From the NCBI GenBank assembly GCA_025450095.1, contig JANWID010000144.1:1-9900 (forward strand): DNA of 9,900 nt, in the 5' to 3' direction. Both the position numbers and the translations under genes were made by a program. A model generated the notes under the pieces. That model did no database searches, was not told the DNA's origin, and saw only the letters and a list, made by a program, of their open reading frames with translations. This document shows positions 1 to 7,034 of the stretch, piece by piece (within the stretch, counting starts at the first letter, position 1; every line of letters starts with the position of its first letter). Source of the DNA: Bacteroidia bacterium (GTDB lineage: Bacteria > Bacteroidota > Bacteroidia > AKYH767-A > OLB10).

Positions 1-1049
1 ACCGGGTTTCAGAACTTGAGGAAGCATGCCCCGAAGTTTTCAGTGAAACAAACCGGTTGTTTATTTTATCGGATGAAAACACACACAAATTATGCTGGCC
101 TGTTATATCCGGATTATTCCCGGAGCATGTCCGGCATATTGTAATTGGTGCCGGTGAGTTGAATAAAAATTTATCTACCTGCCAGGGAGTATGGAAACAT
201 CTTTTTAATGATGGTGCTGACCGACATGCAATTCTGTTGAACCTGGGAGGTGGAACTGTGACAGACCTGGGTGGATTTGCTGCTGCCACATACATGAGAG
301 GAATCCGTTTCGTGAATATGCCAACTTCATTGTTAGGAATGGTTGATGCAGGCCTGGGAGGTAAAACCGGGATCGACATGGATCATTTCAAGAATATCAT
401 CGGCACGTTTACTTTACCATTGCAGGTGCTGGTGTATCCTGGTTTTCTTCAAACGCTTCCTGAACTTGAATGGAAAAATGGTATTGCGGAAATGCTCAAG
501 CATGGATTGATTCGAGATGCCGCTTTATGGAACCAGCTGGCCACGCTTTTAAAAGGGAATGAAAAAGTTCTTACCAATGAATTTAAAGAAGCAGTCATAG
601 CACTGATTCCTGCAGCGATAAATGTTAAATCAGGAATTGTAACTACTGATCCTACTGAGAAAAACGAACGCAAGCATTTAAATTTCGGTCATACAGTTGG
701 TCATGCGCTGGAATCATGGTCACTAAAACACGATCATGAGCCATTGTCACACGGTAATGCAATTACAGCCGGAATGATCTGTGAAGTATTTTTATCAGAA
801 AAATTACAGCTGCTTCAACCGGGAATATCAGGCTCGGTGGTGCCGGTGTTGCGAAAATTATTTCCGGCATATCCTGTACCCAAATCGGTTCAGCCTGAAA
901 TTGTGAAAATGATGCAACGCGATAAGAAATCAAAATCAGGTCGTATCAATATGGCCTTGCTGAATTCAATTGGCAACGCAGTGATACATGATGATATTTC
1001 CGAAGAACTTGTTTTCGAATCACTGCATTTTTACAATTCGGGAATATGA
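1..1049 (+). CDS. aroB: 3-dehydroquinate synthase, 5'-truncated by the window edge
   Basis: Converts DAHP to 3-dehydroquinate, the second step of the shikimate pathway; cytoplasmic, NAD+ and divalent-metal dependent. The frame is open from base 3 with no stop, and the residues before the TTG at 57 look like genuine AroB sequence (ending in a LFILSDENTHKLC stretch). The TTG is therefore probably not the start and the true ATG lies upstream of base 1. About 348 residues are visible, close to the full family length, so only a short N-terminus is missing. Seen: the NAD-binding glycine motif GGGTVTD (246-266), GGKTGID followed by KNIIG, the metal-ligand region GIAEMLKHG (Glu at 489-491), NFGHTVGH (His at 690-692 and 702-704) and SHGNA (His at 750-752). 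The stop overlaps the start of aroA as ATGA, indicating a translationally coupled operon. Confidence 0.96.
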   Translation, partial: RVSELEEACPEVFSETNRLFILSDENTHKLCWPVISGLFPEHVRHIVIGAGELNKNLSTCQGVWKHLFNDGADRHAILLNLGGGTVTDLGGFAAATYMRGIRFVNMPTSLLGMVDAGLGGKTGIDMDHFKNIIGTFTLPLQVLVYPGFLQTLPELEWKNGIAEMLKHGLIRDAALWNQLATLLKGNEKVLTNEFKEAVIALIPAAINVKSGIVTTDPTEKNERKHLNFGHTVGHALESWSLKHDHEPLSHGNAITAGMICEVFLSEKLQLLQPGISGSVVPVLRKLFPAYPVPKSVQPEIVKMMQRDKKSKSGRINMALLNSIGNAVIHDDISEELVFESLHFYNSGI

Positions 1050-2269
1050 CCACTATTTTTTATCCTGGCGGCAACGCCCGGAATACAGTGATTGATCTTC
1101 CCGCATCCAAAAGCATCAGCAATCGCGCCCTGATAATTCGTGCCATCAGCGGTCACAATTTTCCGATTCATAATTTATCCGAAGCCGACGATACACAACA
1201 ATTGTTGCGGGTGCTTACGGAAAACAATGAAGAAACTGATGCCGGCGAAGGAGGAACTACACTTCGCTTTTTACTTGCTTATTATTGTCTAAGTGGAAAA
1301 GCAATCACGCTTACTGCTGCTGAACCCATGCGGAAACGACCGATAGCCACACTGGTTAGTTCACTGCGTGAACTGGGTGCAAAAATTGAATACATCGAAT
1401 CCGAAGGAAAACTTCCGGTAAAAATTCATCCCGGACTCTTGAACGGGAAAAAAATAATTATCCCGGGTGATATCAGCAGCCAGTTCATCAGCGCCATGAT
1501 GCTTATCGGTCCTGCAATCAAAGGCGGACTTGTTATTGAAATCTCCGGTGAAATACTCAGTCTTCCATATATACTGATGACAAAGTCGGTGATGGAGCAT
1601 TTTGGTGCGGAAGTGAGTTTTGCAAGCCAGGTCGTTATTATTGCGGAAGGAAAATATACAAACAGTGAGTTTACAATTGAACCTGACTGGTCGGCAGCAT
1701 CGTATTGGTATGAGATACTTGCTTTGAAAGGTGGTGAAATTTTATTGAATGGACTTACTTCTAAAAGTCTGCAGGGTGACCGTGAGATTGCAAACATGAT
1801 GGAACACCTTGGAGTTACTACTGAATTTATTTCAGAAGGAGCAAAGCTTCGAAGAAAAGAAAATTTTCAATTGCCTGAATATTTTACTGCAGACTTCACG
1901 GGTTGTCCTGACCTGGGCCCTGCTGTGGCAACTACTTGTGCCGCGTTGAATATTACGGCAGATCTGAAGGGATTAAAAAATTTCCGATTGAAAGAATCCG
2001 ATCGCGCAGCCGCGTTGCAACGTGAGCTGTATAACATGAATGTAAAAACAGACTTTTGCGGCGGATCAAAATTCAAACTTTATTCCGGGACAGGAATGAG
2101 AAACTATACACATCCCATAAAAACATACAGGGATCACCGGATCGCTATGGCATTTGCGCCACTCGCCATCAAAACCGGTTCTGTAATGCTGGATGATAGC
2201 AGTGTGGTGAGCAAATCATACCCAAATTATTTTGATGACCTGGTGAATGCAGGTTTTGTAGTGAAATGA
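1046..2269 (+). CDS. aroA: 3-phosphoshikimate 1-carboxyvinyltransferase (EPSP synthase)
   Basis: Transfers the enolpyruvyl group of PEP to shikimate-3-phosphate, step six of the shikimate pathway; cytoplasmic. The 407-residue length is slightly short compared with about 427 in E. coli but the chain looks complete. Motifs in order: SKSISNRA (Lys22, Ser23, Arg27; substrate binding), DDTQ (48-51), GGTTLRFL (69-76), KRP (Arg99), SSQ (144-146), DWSAASYW, PDLGP (Asp289, the position of the catalytic Asp313 of E. coli), LKESDR (315-320), DHRIAMAF (363-370) and SKSYP (Lys390). All main catalytic positions are kept. One oddity: the residues matching the E. coli Asn94-Ala95-Gly96 loop are Glu68-Gly69-Gly70. 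The ATG overlaps the aroB stop by four bases, which fixes the start. No gene follows on this strand before the convergent gap. Confidence 0.97.
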   Translation: MTTIFYPGGNARNTVIDLPASKSISNRALIIRAISGHNFPIHNLSEADDTQQLLRVLTENNEETDAGEGGTTLRFLLAYYCLSGKAITLTAAEPMRKRPIATLVSSLRELGAKIEYIESEGKLPVKIHPGLLNGKKIIIPGDISSQFISAMMLIGPAIKGGLVIEISGEILSLPYILMTKSVMEHFGAEVSFASQVVIIAEGKYTNSEFTIEPDWSAASYWYEILALKGGEILLNGLTSKSLQGDREIANMMEHLGVTTEFISEGAKLRRKENFQLPEYFTADFTGCPDLGPAVATTCAALNITADLKGLKNFRLKESDRAAALQRELYNMNVKTDFCGGSKFKLYSGTGMRNYTHPIKTYRDHRIAMAFAPLAIKTGSVMLDDSSVVSKSYPNYFDDLVNAGFVVK

Positions 2270-2307
2270 AAAACTTTTTGAGGAACCAGAATTTTTAAAC
2301 TTTGTTA

Positions 2308-2371
2308 AATTACTTTGTGTCTTTGTGAGAAAACTTCCGATTCTGATTTCCTTCAAAGACACAAAGTAATT
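2308..2371. repeat. 18-bp perfect inverted repeat (long hairpin)
   Basis: The left arm AATTACTTTGTGTCTTTG (2308-2325) is the exact reverse complement of the right arm (2354-2371), with a 28-base loop. It starts about 38 bases after the aroA stop. It could act as a factor-independent terminator for aroBA or, because it is symmetrical, for both converging genes. There is no clean T tract after the right arm (TATATAAAAA follows), so a dispersed palindromic repeat is equally possible. Confidence 0.75.
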
Positions 2372-2422
2372 ATATAAAAATTAACAGTTTTCAATGTCAG
2401 GGAAATTTCAAAATAGAAATCA

Positions 2423-2435
2423 GTCCCGTAGGGAC
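2423..2435. repeat. Short GC hairpin GTCCC-GTA-GGGAC
   Basis: Five-base arms around a three-base loop, inside the sequence CAGTCCCGTAGGGACGAAAG. Its very tight loop resembles the hairpin after purE at 9632-9656, and I recall similar motifs as dispersed intergenic repeats in Bacteroidota genomes. Only one copy is present here, so the repeat assignment is inference. Confidence 0.45.
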
Positions 2436-2468
2436 GAAAGCTTTTACCAGCCTGGTCGGGTCAATTTA

Positions 2469-2492
2469 ACACAGAGACACAGAGACACAGAG
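2469..2492. repeat. Tandem octamer array, ACACAGAG x3
   Basis: Three exact, contiguous copies of ACACAGAG, followed by the related GGACCACAGAGGAG. Bases 2491-2502 (AGGACCACAGAG) match the reverse complement of 2619-2630 (CTCCGTGGTTCT) at 10 of 12 positions. The array is therefore one side of an imperfect, roughly 190-bp palindrome running to about 2660. No coding frame crosses it. Confidence 0.75.
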
Positions 2493-2513
2493 GACCACAG
2501 AGGAGTTTTTGAT

Positions 2514-2531
2514 TGTAATTTTTAAATTACA
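2514..2531. repeat. AT-rich hairpin TGTAATTT-TT-AAATTACA
   Basis: A perfect 8-bp stem with a 2-base loop sits between the two halves of the imperfect CACAGAG / CTCCGTGG palindrome. It is AT-only apart from its two G-C pairs, so it is weak as a structure and could partly be a by-product of composition. Confidence 0.4.
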
Positions 2532-2706
2532 TATTCAAATGAGCAATAACTTTTGCATGTGCTGCATAAAATTGAAAAGTAAGTTGCTGTGGAAGATTTA
2601 AAATTGTAAAAGAATTTTCTCCGTGGTTCTCCAGTGCCCTCTGTTCCTCCGTGGTTATTTTTTAACCGGAATTGAGTTGCGTTATTCAAGTTGCGTACCG
2701 GGATCT

Positions 2707-4362
2707 TTATTTTCCTTTCTCTAGATTCTTTTCAAAAATTTCCAAAATAACTTTTCCTGTACACCCGCTCGGAGATTGAATCCTTAATATTTGCGATAGG
2801 GTAGGAGCGATGTCCGTAATATTTAATTCCCGGGATGAAGATCCTTTCGGAATTCCTGCACCATAAAACAAAAGCGGCACATGCGTATCGTACGCATATC
2901 CCGAGCCGTGAGTTGTACCTTTGGTTTTATATTCAACCAGTCCCGGTTCGAGGATGATGGCAACGTCACCAGAACGTTTGGCATAAAAACCTTTTTGAAT
3001 GAGCGACCGGATTCCCCATGAATATTCTTCATTCTCCAGGTCTTTACCGGTGAGCACTCCGGCAACACCATCAATTTTCATAAGAAATCCGCAAACCACA
3101 TCCAGCATTTCAGCATAATCAATTTTATTTTGATTTAACAGGTTATGATCGAGGTAAACCTGGTCGTTATCAAAAGCGAGAATCCATTTCTGGTTACCGA
3201 ATTTATAAGCCAGGAATTTCTGAAGGGTATCGCTAGTACCGGCAATATTAAAAATACCTGCAGGTAACTTGTGTTCCTGAAGAAATAACACATTCGGAAT
3301 TGCAGCATGATCGGCTGTGAGAAAAAACACTACTTTTTCTTTACCAACCTGCTGTTCCACCTGGCTGATAAAATCCGCTACTTCACGATCGAGACGCAGG
3401 TAAACATCTTCGGTTTCCATTGCATGAGTTCCATACTGATGTCCAACGTAATCAGGAGATGAAAAACTGACTGCCAGCAGATCAGTAAACGTATCCTTAC
3501 CCAGATTTTCTACTTTTAATGCTTCCAGGGCAAATTCTTTCGTCAGGGTAATTCCAGCCGGACTGTATTTCAATAAATCATAATTAACGGCCCCGGCTGT
3601 ATACAGCTTGTGTGGAAAAACAGGCGCTGTTTCTCCGGGGAACAGATCTTCATATATAACACTATCACGTGTACTGGCATCATACTTATCGGGTGAAAGT
3701 AATAATGTCCATGGTTCTTTCAGATATGCATCCGGAAGCTTTCTTGCATTAAACTTAACAACCCATTCTGGCAATGAATTCAAGTACCAGGAGCTGCTGA
3801 TCCAATTACCTGAAGCCGATTCATACCAATATGCAGCATTCGCCGAATGACCAGCAGGTAGAATGGCACTCCGGTCTTTTAAAGCAATACCAATGACTTT
3901 AGATCGAAAATTACTGGCTAGGCGAAGCTCATCACCAATAGTAGTTGTAAGCATATAATGTGGCGACATTTTTCCTGCAATTCCGGAAGTTCCTGTTCCG
4001 GTAACGGTGGAATCATCGGTAACATACACAGTTCTCATCAGCTTCCTGCTGTACCAGTCGTTGCTGATAATACCATGTACTGCCGGAGTAGTTCCTGTGT
4101 AGATACTCGCATGTCCGGGACCGGTATAGGTAGGAACATAATTGTAATGTGTGTTGGAGAAATTATATCCTTCGTTAACCAGTTTTTTAAATCCTCCTTC
4201 TTCAAAGCGATCCCAGTAGCGGGTGATGTAATCATAACGCATCTGGTCAACAACAATTCCAACAATGAGCGTGGGGTTGGGATCTCTGGGTTGTGAAAAT
4301 CCCGGGAAACAAACACAAACCAACGCAACAATTACAGTGTAGTATTTAATTTGTTTTAGCAT
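2707..4362 (-). CDS. pafA: PafA-type secreted alkaline phosphatase (phosphodiesterase/nucleotide pyrophosphatase superfamily)
   Basis: Hydrolyses phosphate monoesters in the periplasm, releasing inorganic phosphate. The 551 residues begin with a Sec signal peptide (basic MLKQIK, then a hydrophobic stretch to about residue 20, probable cleavage after FPGFS). Two-zinc phosphatase residues can be read in order: Asp39, nucleophile Thr80 in VPTYTGPGHAS, Asn101 in NDWY, Lys162 and Arg164 in LKDRSAILPAGH, Asp304 and His308 in SPDYVGH, Asp351-His352 in TADH, and His485 in KGTTHG followed by YDTHVP. The spacing matches the well-studied PafA of Elizabethkingia almost residue for residue; the Lys/Arg pair points to monoesterase activity. 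It is the last gene of a probable PAP2-crcB-pafA operon, with nine bases between the crcB stop and this ATG. No lipobox and no Shine-Dalgarno sequence are evident. Pho-type regulation is possible but no site was seen. Confidence 0.93.
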   Translation of the reverse strand: MLKQIKYYTVIVALVCVCFPGFSQPRDPNPTLIVGIVVDQMRYDYITRYWDRFEEGGFKKLVNEGYNFSNTHYNYVPTYTGPGHASIYTGTTPAVHGIISNDWYSRKLMRTVYVTDDSTVTGTGTSGIAGKMSPHYMLTTTIGDELRLASNFRSKVIGIALKDRSAILPAGHSANAAYWYESASGNWISSSWYLNSLPEWVVKFNARKLPDAYLKEPWTLLLSPDKYDASTRDSVIYEDLFPGETAPVFPHKLYTAGAVNYDLLKYSPAGITLTKEFALEALKVENLGKDTFTDLLAVSFSSPDYVGHQYGTHAMETEDVYLRLDREVADFISQVEQQVGKEKVVFFLTADHAAIPNVLFLQEHKLPAGIFNIAGTSDTLQKFLAYKFGNQKWILAFDNDQVYLDHNLLNQNKIDYAEMLDVVCGFLMKIDGVAGVLTGKDLENEEYSWGIRSLIQKGFYAKRSGDVAIILEPGLVEYKTKGTTHGSGYAYDTHVPLLFYGAGIPKGSSSRELNITDIAPTLSQILRIQSPSGCTGKVILEIFEKNLEKGK

Positions 4363-4371
4363 AAGGATAAA

Positions 4372-4752
4372 TCAATTAAAAAAACTTCTAGTTAACCACG
4401 CACCTGCTGCTATTGCTACCAACCCGGTTATCACATTCCCGGTAACATTGAATATTGCGTACCAATACGAACCATGGCGGAACAATTCCAGTGTTTCTGC
4501 GCTGAATGCAGAGAACGTACTGAATCCACCACATAAGCCCACCGCTATCAGGTAACGATACGGACTTGCCTCTTCCGGTTTTAATGATGAAATCCCAAGA
4601 AAGATTCCCAATATCAAACAACTTATCATATTCGATAAAAATGTTCCAAAGGGAAAGGAGAGCGGTAATATTCCGATGGTTAATCTACCGACTCCATAAC
4701 GCAAAAGGCTGCCCAGTCCTCCACCTACAAATATGGCAATCGCAGAATTCAT
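4372..4752 (-). CDS. crcB: Fluoride ion channel CrcB/Fluc
   Basis: Exports fluoride passively across the inner membrane, working as an antiparallel dimer. The 126 residues form four hydrophobic segments, the normal Fluc size. Hallmarks: GGGLGSLLRY near the N-terminus (10-19), FPFGTFLSN with the conserved Asn41, and GLCGGFSTFSAFS with Phe80 and Phe83 at the positions of the two pore phenylalanines and Thr79 in the polar track; the glycine-rich turn is the known central sodium-binding region. It is a single, non-split copy, so it probably makes a homodimer. Its ATG overlaps the stop of the upstream PAP2 gene by ATGA and its stop lies nine bases before pafA. This leaves no room for a dedicated crcB fluoride riboswitch directly upstream, so expression probably follows the phosphatase operon. 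Confidence 0.95.
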   Translation of the reverse strand: MNSAIAIFVGGGLGSLLRYGVGRLTIGILPLSFPFGTFLSNMISCLILGIFLGISSLKPEEASPYRYLIAVGLCGGFSTFSAFSAETLELFRHGSYWYAIFNVTGNVITGLVAIAAGAWLTRSFFN

Positions 4753-5324
4753 TTCAGATTTACGGCACGGGGGCTATCGAAGAACAGCCGGTAAATAATG
4801 TAAGTAATAAAAGCCGCCATGATTCCCACCATCCATCCACCTGCAATGTCAGCCGGAAAATGCACTCCAAGATAAACTCTGCAATATCCCACCAGGAATA
4901 CCCAGCTACCCGTTACCCATGTCACCCATTTGTTGCTGTTACGTGCAATGAGAACGATGTAGGTGAAAAGAGCCATGGTATTGGCAGCATGCGATGAAAC
5001 AAAACCAAATTTTCCGCCACATTTATCATTGACTATATGCACCAGGAATGCAAGCGATTCATCATGACACGGTCGTTCGCGTTCGAAATAATTTTTTATT
5101 AAAACTGAAACCTGGTCGCTGATTAGTATGAGCAACAAAGTGAAAACAATCATGTAATACCCCTGGTTGCCATATTTCCTGACCAGGTAAACAGCAAGTA
5201 TAACATAAAGTGGAATCCAGATAAACCGCTCTGCCGACCACCACATCACCTGGTCCATAAAATCCGAATGCATCCCGTTGATGAACAGGAAGAGATTTCG
5301 ATCAAAATTAATAAGCGTTTCCAT
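4749..5324 (-). CDS. PAP2-family membrane phosphatase
   Basis: An integral-membrane acid phosphatase of the PAP2 (type 2 phosphatidic acid phosphatase) superfamily. The likely substrates are lipid pyrophosphates or phosphates such as undecaprenyl pyrophosphate or phosphatidylglycerol phosphate, but the sequence does not decide which. It has 191 residues with about five hydrophobic segments. Catalytic motifs: C1 as KNYFERERP (Lys77, Arg84, Pro85), C2 as FVSSHAAN (Ser111-His112, with the usual Pro-Ser-Gly replaced by Val-Ser-Ser as in Bacteroidota members), C3 as CRVYLGVHFPAD (Arg149, His155, Asp159). Cys86 and Cys102 lie in the loop between C1 and C2 and could pair on the outer face. It is the first gene of the PAP2-crcB-pafA set and overlaps crcB by ATGA. 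The ATG lies two bases from a 7-bp tandem array and lacks a Shine-Dalgarno sequence. Confidence 0.9.
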   Translation of the reverse strand: METLINFDRNLFLFINGMHSDFMDQVMWWSAERFIWIPLYVILAVYLVRKYGNQGYYMIVFTLLLILISDQVSVLIKNYFERERPCHDESLAFLVHIVNDKCGGKFGFVSSHAANTMALFTYIVLIARNSNKWVTWVTGSWVFLVGYCRVYLGVHFPADIAGGWMVGIMAAFITYIIYRLFFDSPRAVNLK

Positions 5325-5326
5325 AA

Positions 5327-5375
5327 GTCAGCAGTCAGCAGTTGGCGGTCGGCAGTTGGCAGTCGGCAGCCAGCA
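5327..5375. repeat. Heptamer tandem array, seven units of GTYRGCA
   Basis: Seven contiguous 7-bp units: GTCAGCA, GTCAGCA, GTTGGCG, GTCGGCA, GTTGGCA, GTCGGCA, GCCAGCA. It ends two bases before the PAP2 ATG on the minus strand, so it occupies the place where a ribosome-binding site and leader would sit. The units vary by transition changes only (C/T and A/G). A reading frame passes through it but gives the kind of SAVGSRQPAV peptide typical of mis-called repeats. Confidence 0.85.
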
Positions 5376-5399
5376 GTTACTTGTTATATGAAATTTTTT

Positions 5400-5420
5400 A
5401 CACGTCACACGTTACACATA
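5400..5420. repeat. Heptamer tandem array, three units of ACACGTY-like sequence
   Basis: Three contiguous 7-bp units, ACACGTC, ACACGTT and ACACATA, just downstream of the obgE stop. The array has the same period as the neighbouring GTYRGCA array, 24 bases away, but an unrelated unit sequence. Together the two arrays make up 70 of the 101 bases between obgE and the PAP2 gene. Confidence 0.7.
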
Positions 5421-5425
5421 ACTTA

Positions 5426-6439
5426 TTACTCATTTAACAATCTCCAAATTTCATCTTTCAGCCCCTGAATACCAAATCCGGAAACCGAAGAAATGAAAAT
5501 GCACTGTACTTTACTTCCGTCATTCATCTTATCACGCGGTAGTTCCTTTTTTAATGCGGTCATCAATTCATCATCAAGCATATCCGATTTGGTGATAGCG
5601 AGTATGCGCCTTTTGTCGAGCAATTCAGGATTGTGTTGTTTTAATTCATTTTTCAGGATCTTGTATTCATTGCGGATGTCTTTTGAATCGGCGGAGATCA
5701 TAAAAAGTAGCGCAGAATTTCGCTCAATATGTCGCAGGAAACGAAGTCCGATTCCTTTGCCGGTATGCGCCCCTTCAATGATTCCGGGAATATCAGCCAT
5801 CACAAATGATCTGTTATCGCGGTACTTCACAATTCCAAGATTTGGAACCAGGGTAGTGAATGCGTAATCCGCAATTTCGGGTTTTGCAGCCGACACAACA
5901 GATAGCAATGTGGATTTACCCGCATTTGGAAATCCTACGAGTCCAACGTCGGCCATAAGTTTCAGCTCAAGAATTTTCCATTCTTCTTTCCCCGGTTCTC
6001 CGGGTTGTGAGAACCGGGGAGTTTGTTGTGTAGGCGATTTAAAAAACGCGTTCCCCATTCCGCCGCGGCCACCGCTCAGTATCACGATTTCCTGTCCGTC
6101 GTTTTCAATTTCGAAAAGTACTTCATTGGTTTCGAAATCACGTGCAATAGTACCAAGTGGTACTTCAAGAATTTCATCTTTGCCATCGGCACCTGTTTTA
6201 AGGGAGCTGCCACCCGATCCTCCTGGTGACGCGATCACATGCTTACGATATTTCAGATGCAGCAACGTCCAGAGCTGCTTGTTTCCCTTAACTATAATAT
6301 CTCCACCATTACCACCATTCCCTCCATCAGGTCCGCCTTTAGCAGTCAGCTTATCGCGATGCAGGTGTGTGGAACCTGGTCCGCCGGCCCCAGACCTGCA
6401 GCAGATTTTCACATAATCAATAAAATTGGATTCGGCCAT
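5426..6439 (-). CDS. obgE: GTPase Obg (CgtA), ribosome-assembly GTPase
   Basis: Essential GTPase acting in late assembly of the large ribosomal subunit and linked to the stringent response; cytoplasmic. The 337 residues carry the N-terminal glycine-rich Obg fold (about 1-160, with [13 protein letters not shown] at 35-47 and GGRGGMGN at 123-130), then the G domain: G1 GFPNAGKST (169-177), G2 FTTLVP (194-199), G3 DIPG (216-219), G4 TKSD (283-286, where NKxD is the general form) and G5 SSVSG (317-321). There is no C-terminal OCT domain, consistent with the shorter Bacteroidota form. It is the third gene of hpt-adk-obgE, starting 13 bases after the adk stop. No terminator with a T tract was seen after it; a repeat-filled 101-bp gap separates it from the PAP2 gene. 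Confidence 0.97.
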   Translation of the reverse strand: MAESNFIDYVKICCRSGAGGPGSTHLHRDKLTAKGGPDGGNGGNGGDIIVKGNKQLWTLLHLKYRKHVIASPGGSGGSSLKTGADGKDEILEVPLGTIARDFETNEVLFEIENDGQEIVILSGGRGGMGNAFFKSPTQQTPRFSQPGEPGKEEWKILELKLMADVGLVGFPNAGKSTLLSVVSAAKPEIADYAFTTLVPNLGIVKYRDNRSFVMADIPGIIEGAHTGKGIGLRFLRHIERNSALLFMISADSKDIRNEYKILKNELKQHNPELLDKRRILAITKSDMLDDELMTALKKELPRDKMNDGSKVQCIFISSVSGFGIQGLKDEIWRLLNE

Positions 6440-6452
6440 CAGGTACAGACCG

Positions 6453-7034
6453 TTAGTTTATGGGCAGACTCTCAATAGCGTCGCACAACAAGTCAAAAAT
6501 TTCATCAACGGAACCCTTACCGATTATTGGGGTATATTTCTGCTGACCTTTGTAGTAATCGATCAACGGTGCTGTTTTCTTGTTGTACTCTTCAATTCTT
6601 TTACGGATCACAACAGGGTCGGAATCATCGGCACGACCGGAATCCTGTCCCCTGCCAAGGATTCGGCGGATCAGCTCTTCATCTTCAACATTCAATGCGA
6701 GCATTCGCGTAATGGAACTTCCTTTTTCCCCGAGTAACTTATCCAGTGCAGCGGCCTGTGCCTGGGTGCGCGGAAAGCCATCGAAAATAAAGCCTAACGC
6801 ATTGGGATATGCGCTTATTTTATTCCGGATCATACCAATTACAACATCATCAGGAACCAACAATCCCTGGTCCATCAGCTTTTTTGCTTCAAGTCCTAAC
6901 GGTGTGCCATGAGCGATTTCATTGCGTAAAATGTCACCGGTAGAAAGATGCACCAGGTGGTACTTCTCGATCAGCCTCGCCGACTGCGTTCCTTTCCCTG
7001 CGCCGGGAGGGCCAAACAAAACAATATTCAACAT
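6453..7034 (-). CDS. adk: Adenylate kinase
   Basis: Catalyses ATP + AMP to two ADP, setting the cell's adenylate balance; cytoplasmic. It has 193 residues. The P-loop is GPPGAGKGT (8-16), the AMP site begins at STGDILR (31-37), and FDGFPRT (84-90) is the Walker B and AMP-binding block. The LID is the short form without zinc cysteines (about 127-138, [12 protein letters not shown]), followed by RKRIEEY, which carries the expected arginines. The chain is complete. Its ATG shares one base with the hpt stop (TAATG), so translation is probably coupled, and obgE follows after 13 bases. The adk-obgE pairing suggests growth-linked expression of housekeeping genes. Confidence 0.97.
   Translation of the reverse strand: MLNIVLFGPPGAGKGTQSARLIEKYHLVHLSTGDILRNEIAHGTPLGLEAKKLMDQGLLVPDDVVIGMIRNKISAYPNALGFIFDGFPRTQAQAAALDKLLGEKGSSITRMLALNVEDEELIRRILGRGQDSGRADDSDPVVIRKRIEEYNKKTAPLIDYYKGQQKYTPIIGKGSVDEIFDLLCDAIESLPIN

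Larger units (their letters stand above)
2270..2706. other. Convergent gene-free gap between aroA and pafA
   Basis: This 437-bp region separates two converging genes and I see no credible coding frame in it. It holds several separate structures: an 18-bp perfect inverted repeat, a small GTCCC/GGGAC hairpin, three tandem ACACAGAG octamers, an AT hairpin, an imperfect pair of CCACAGAG / CTCCGTGG arms, and a GGTTA/TAACC hairpin with an all-T loop (2653-2667). The last lies just before the convergent pafA end and could contribute to termination. The base composition is AT-rich and unlike the flanking genes. Confidence 0.7.

Noticed and set aside
3958..4296. A 112-residue plus-strand open frame within the pafA region
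   Set aside because: It is fully contained in the antisense of pafA, which has a signal peptide and the complete set of metal-binding and catalytic residues.
4753..4830. A fluoride riboswitch directly upstream of crcB
   Set aside because: The crcB start overlaps the end of the PAP2 coding region, so the upstream bases are coding. The operon leader (5325-5425) is repeat DNA without a recognisable fluoride aptamer.
4975..5000. A degenerate PAP2 enzyme because motif C2 lacks Pro-Ser-Gly
   Set aside because: The catalytic Ser-His pair is kept in SSHAAN, and the C1 and C3 catalytic residues are intact.
5327..5420. A CRISPR array
   Set aside because: The units are 7 bp and directly adjacent, with no spacers, no 25-40 bp repeats and no cas genes nearby.
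5268..5468. A 66-residue plus-strand open frame over the heptamer arrays
   Set aside because: It lies antisense to the PAP2 start and the obgE end, and its residues (SAVGSRQPAV type) are the direct translation of the tandem repeat.
5578..5593. Loss of the GTPase G4 motif in Obg (TKSD in place of NKxD)
   Set aside because: The Lys and Asp that read guanine are present, and Bacteroidota Obg proteins commonly carry this form, so it is not a defect.
5910..6416. A 168-residue plus-strand open frame opposite obgE
   Set aside because: It is a proline- and serine-rich mirror of the glycine-rich Obg domain on the other strand. obgE has full family motifs.
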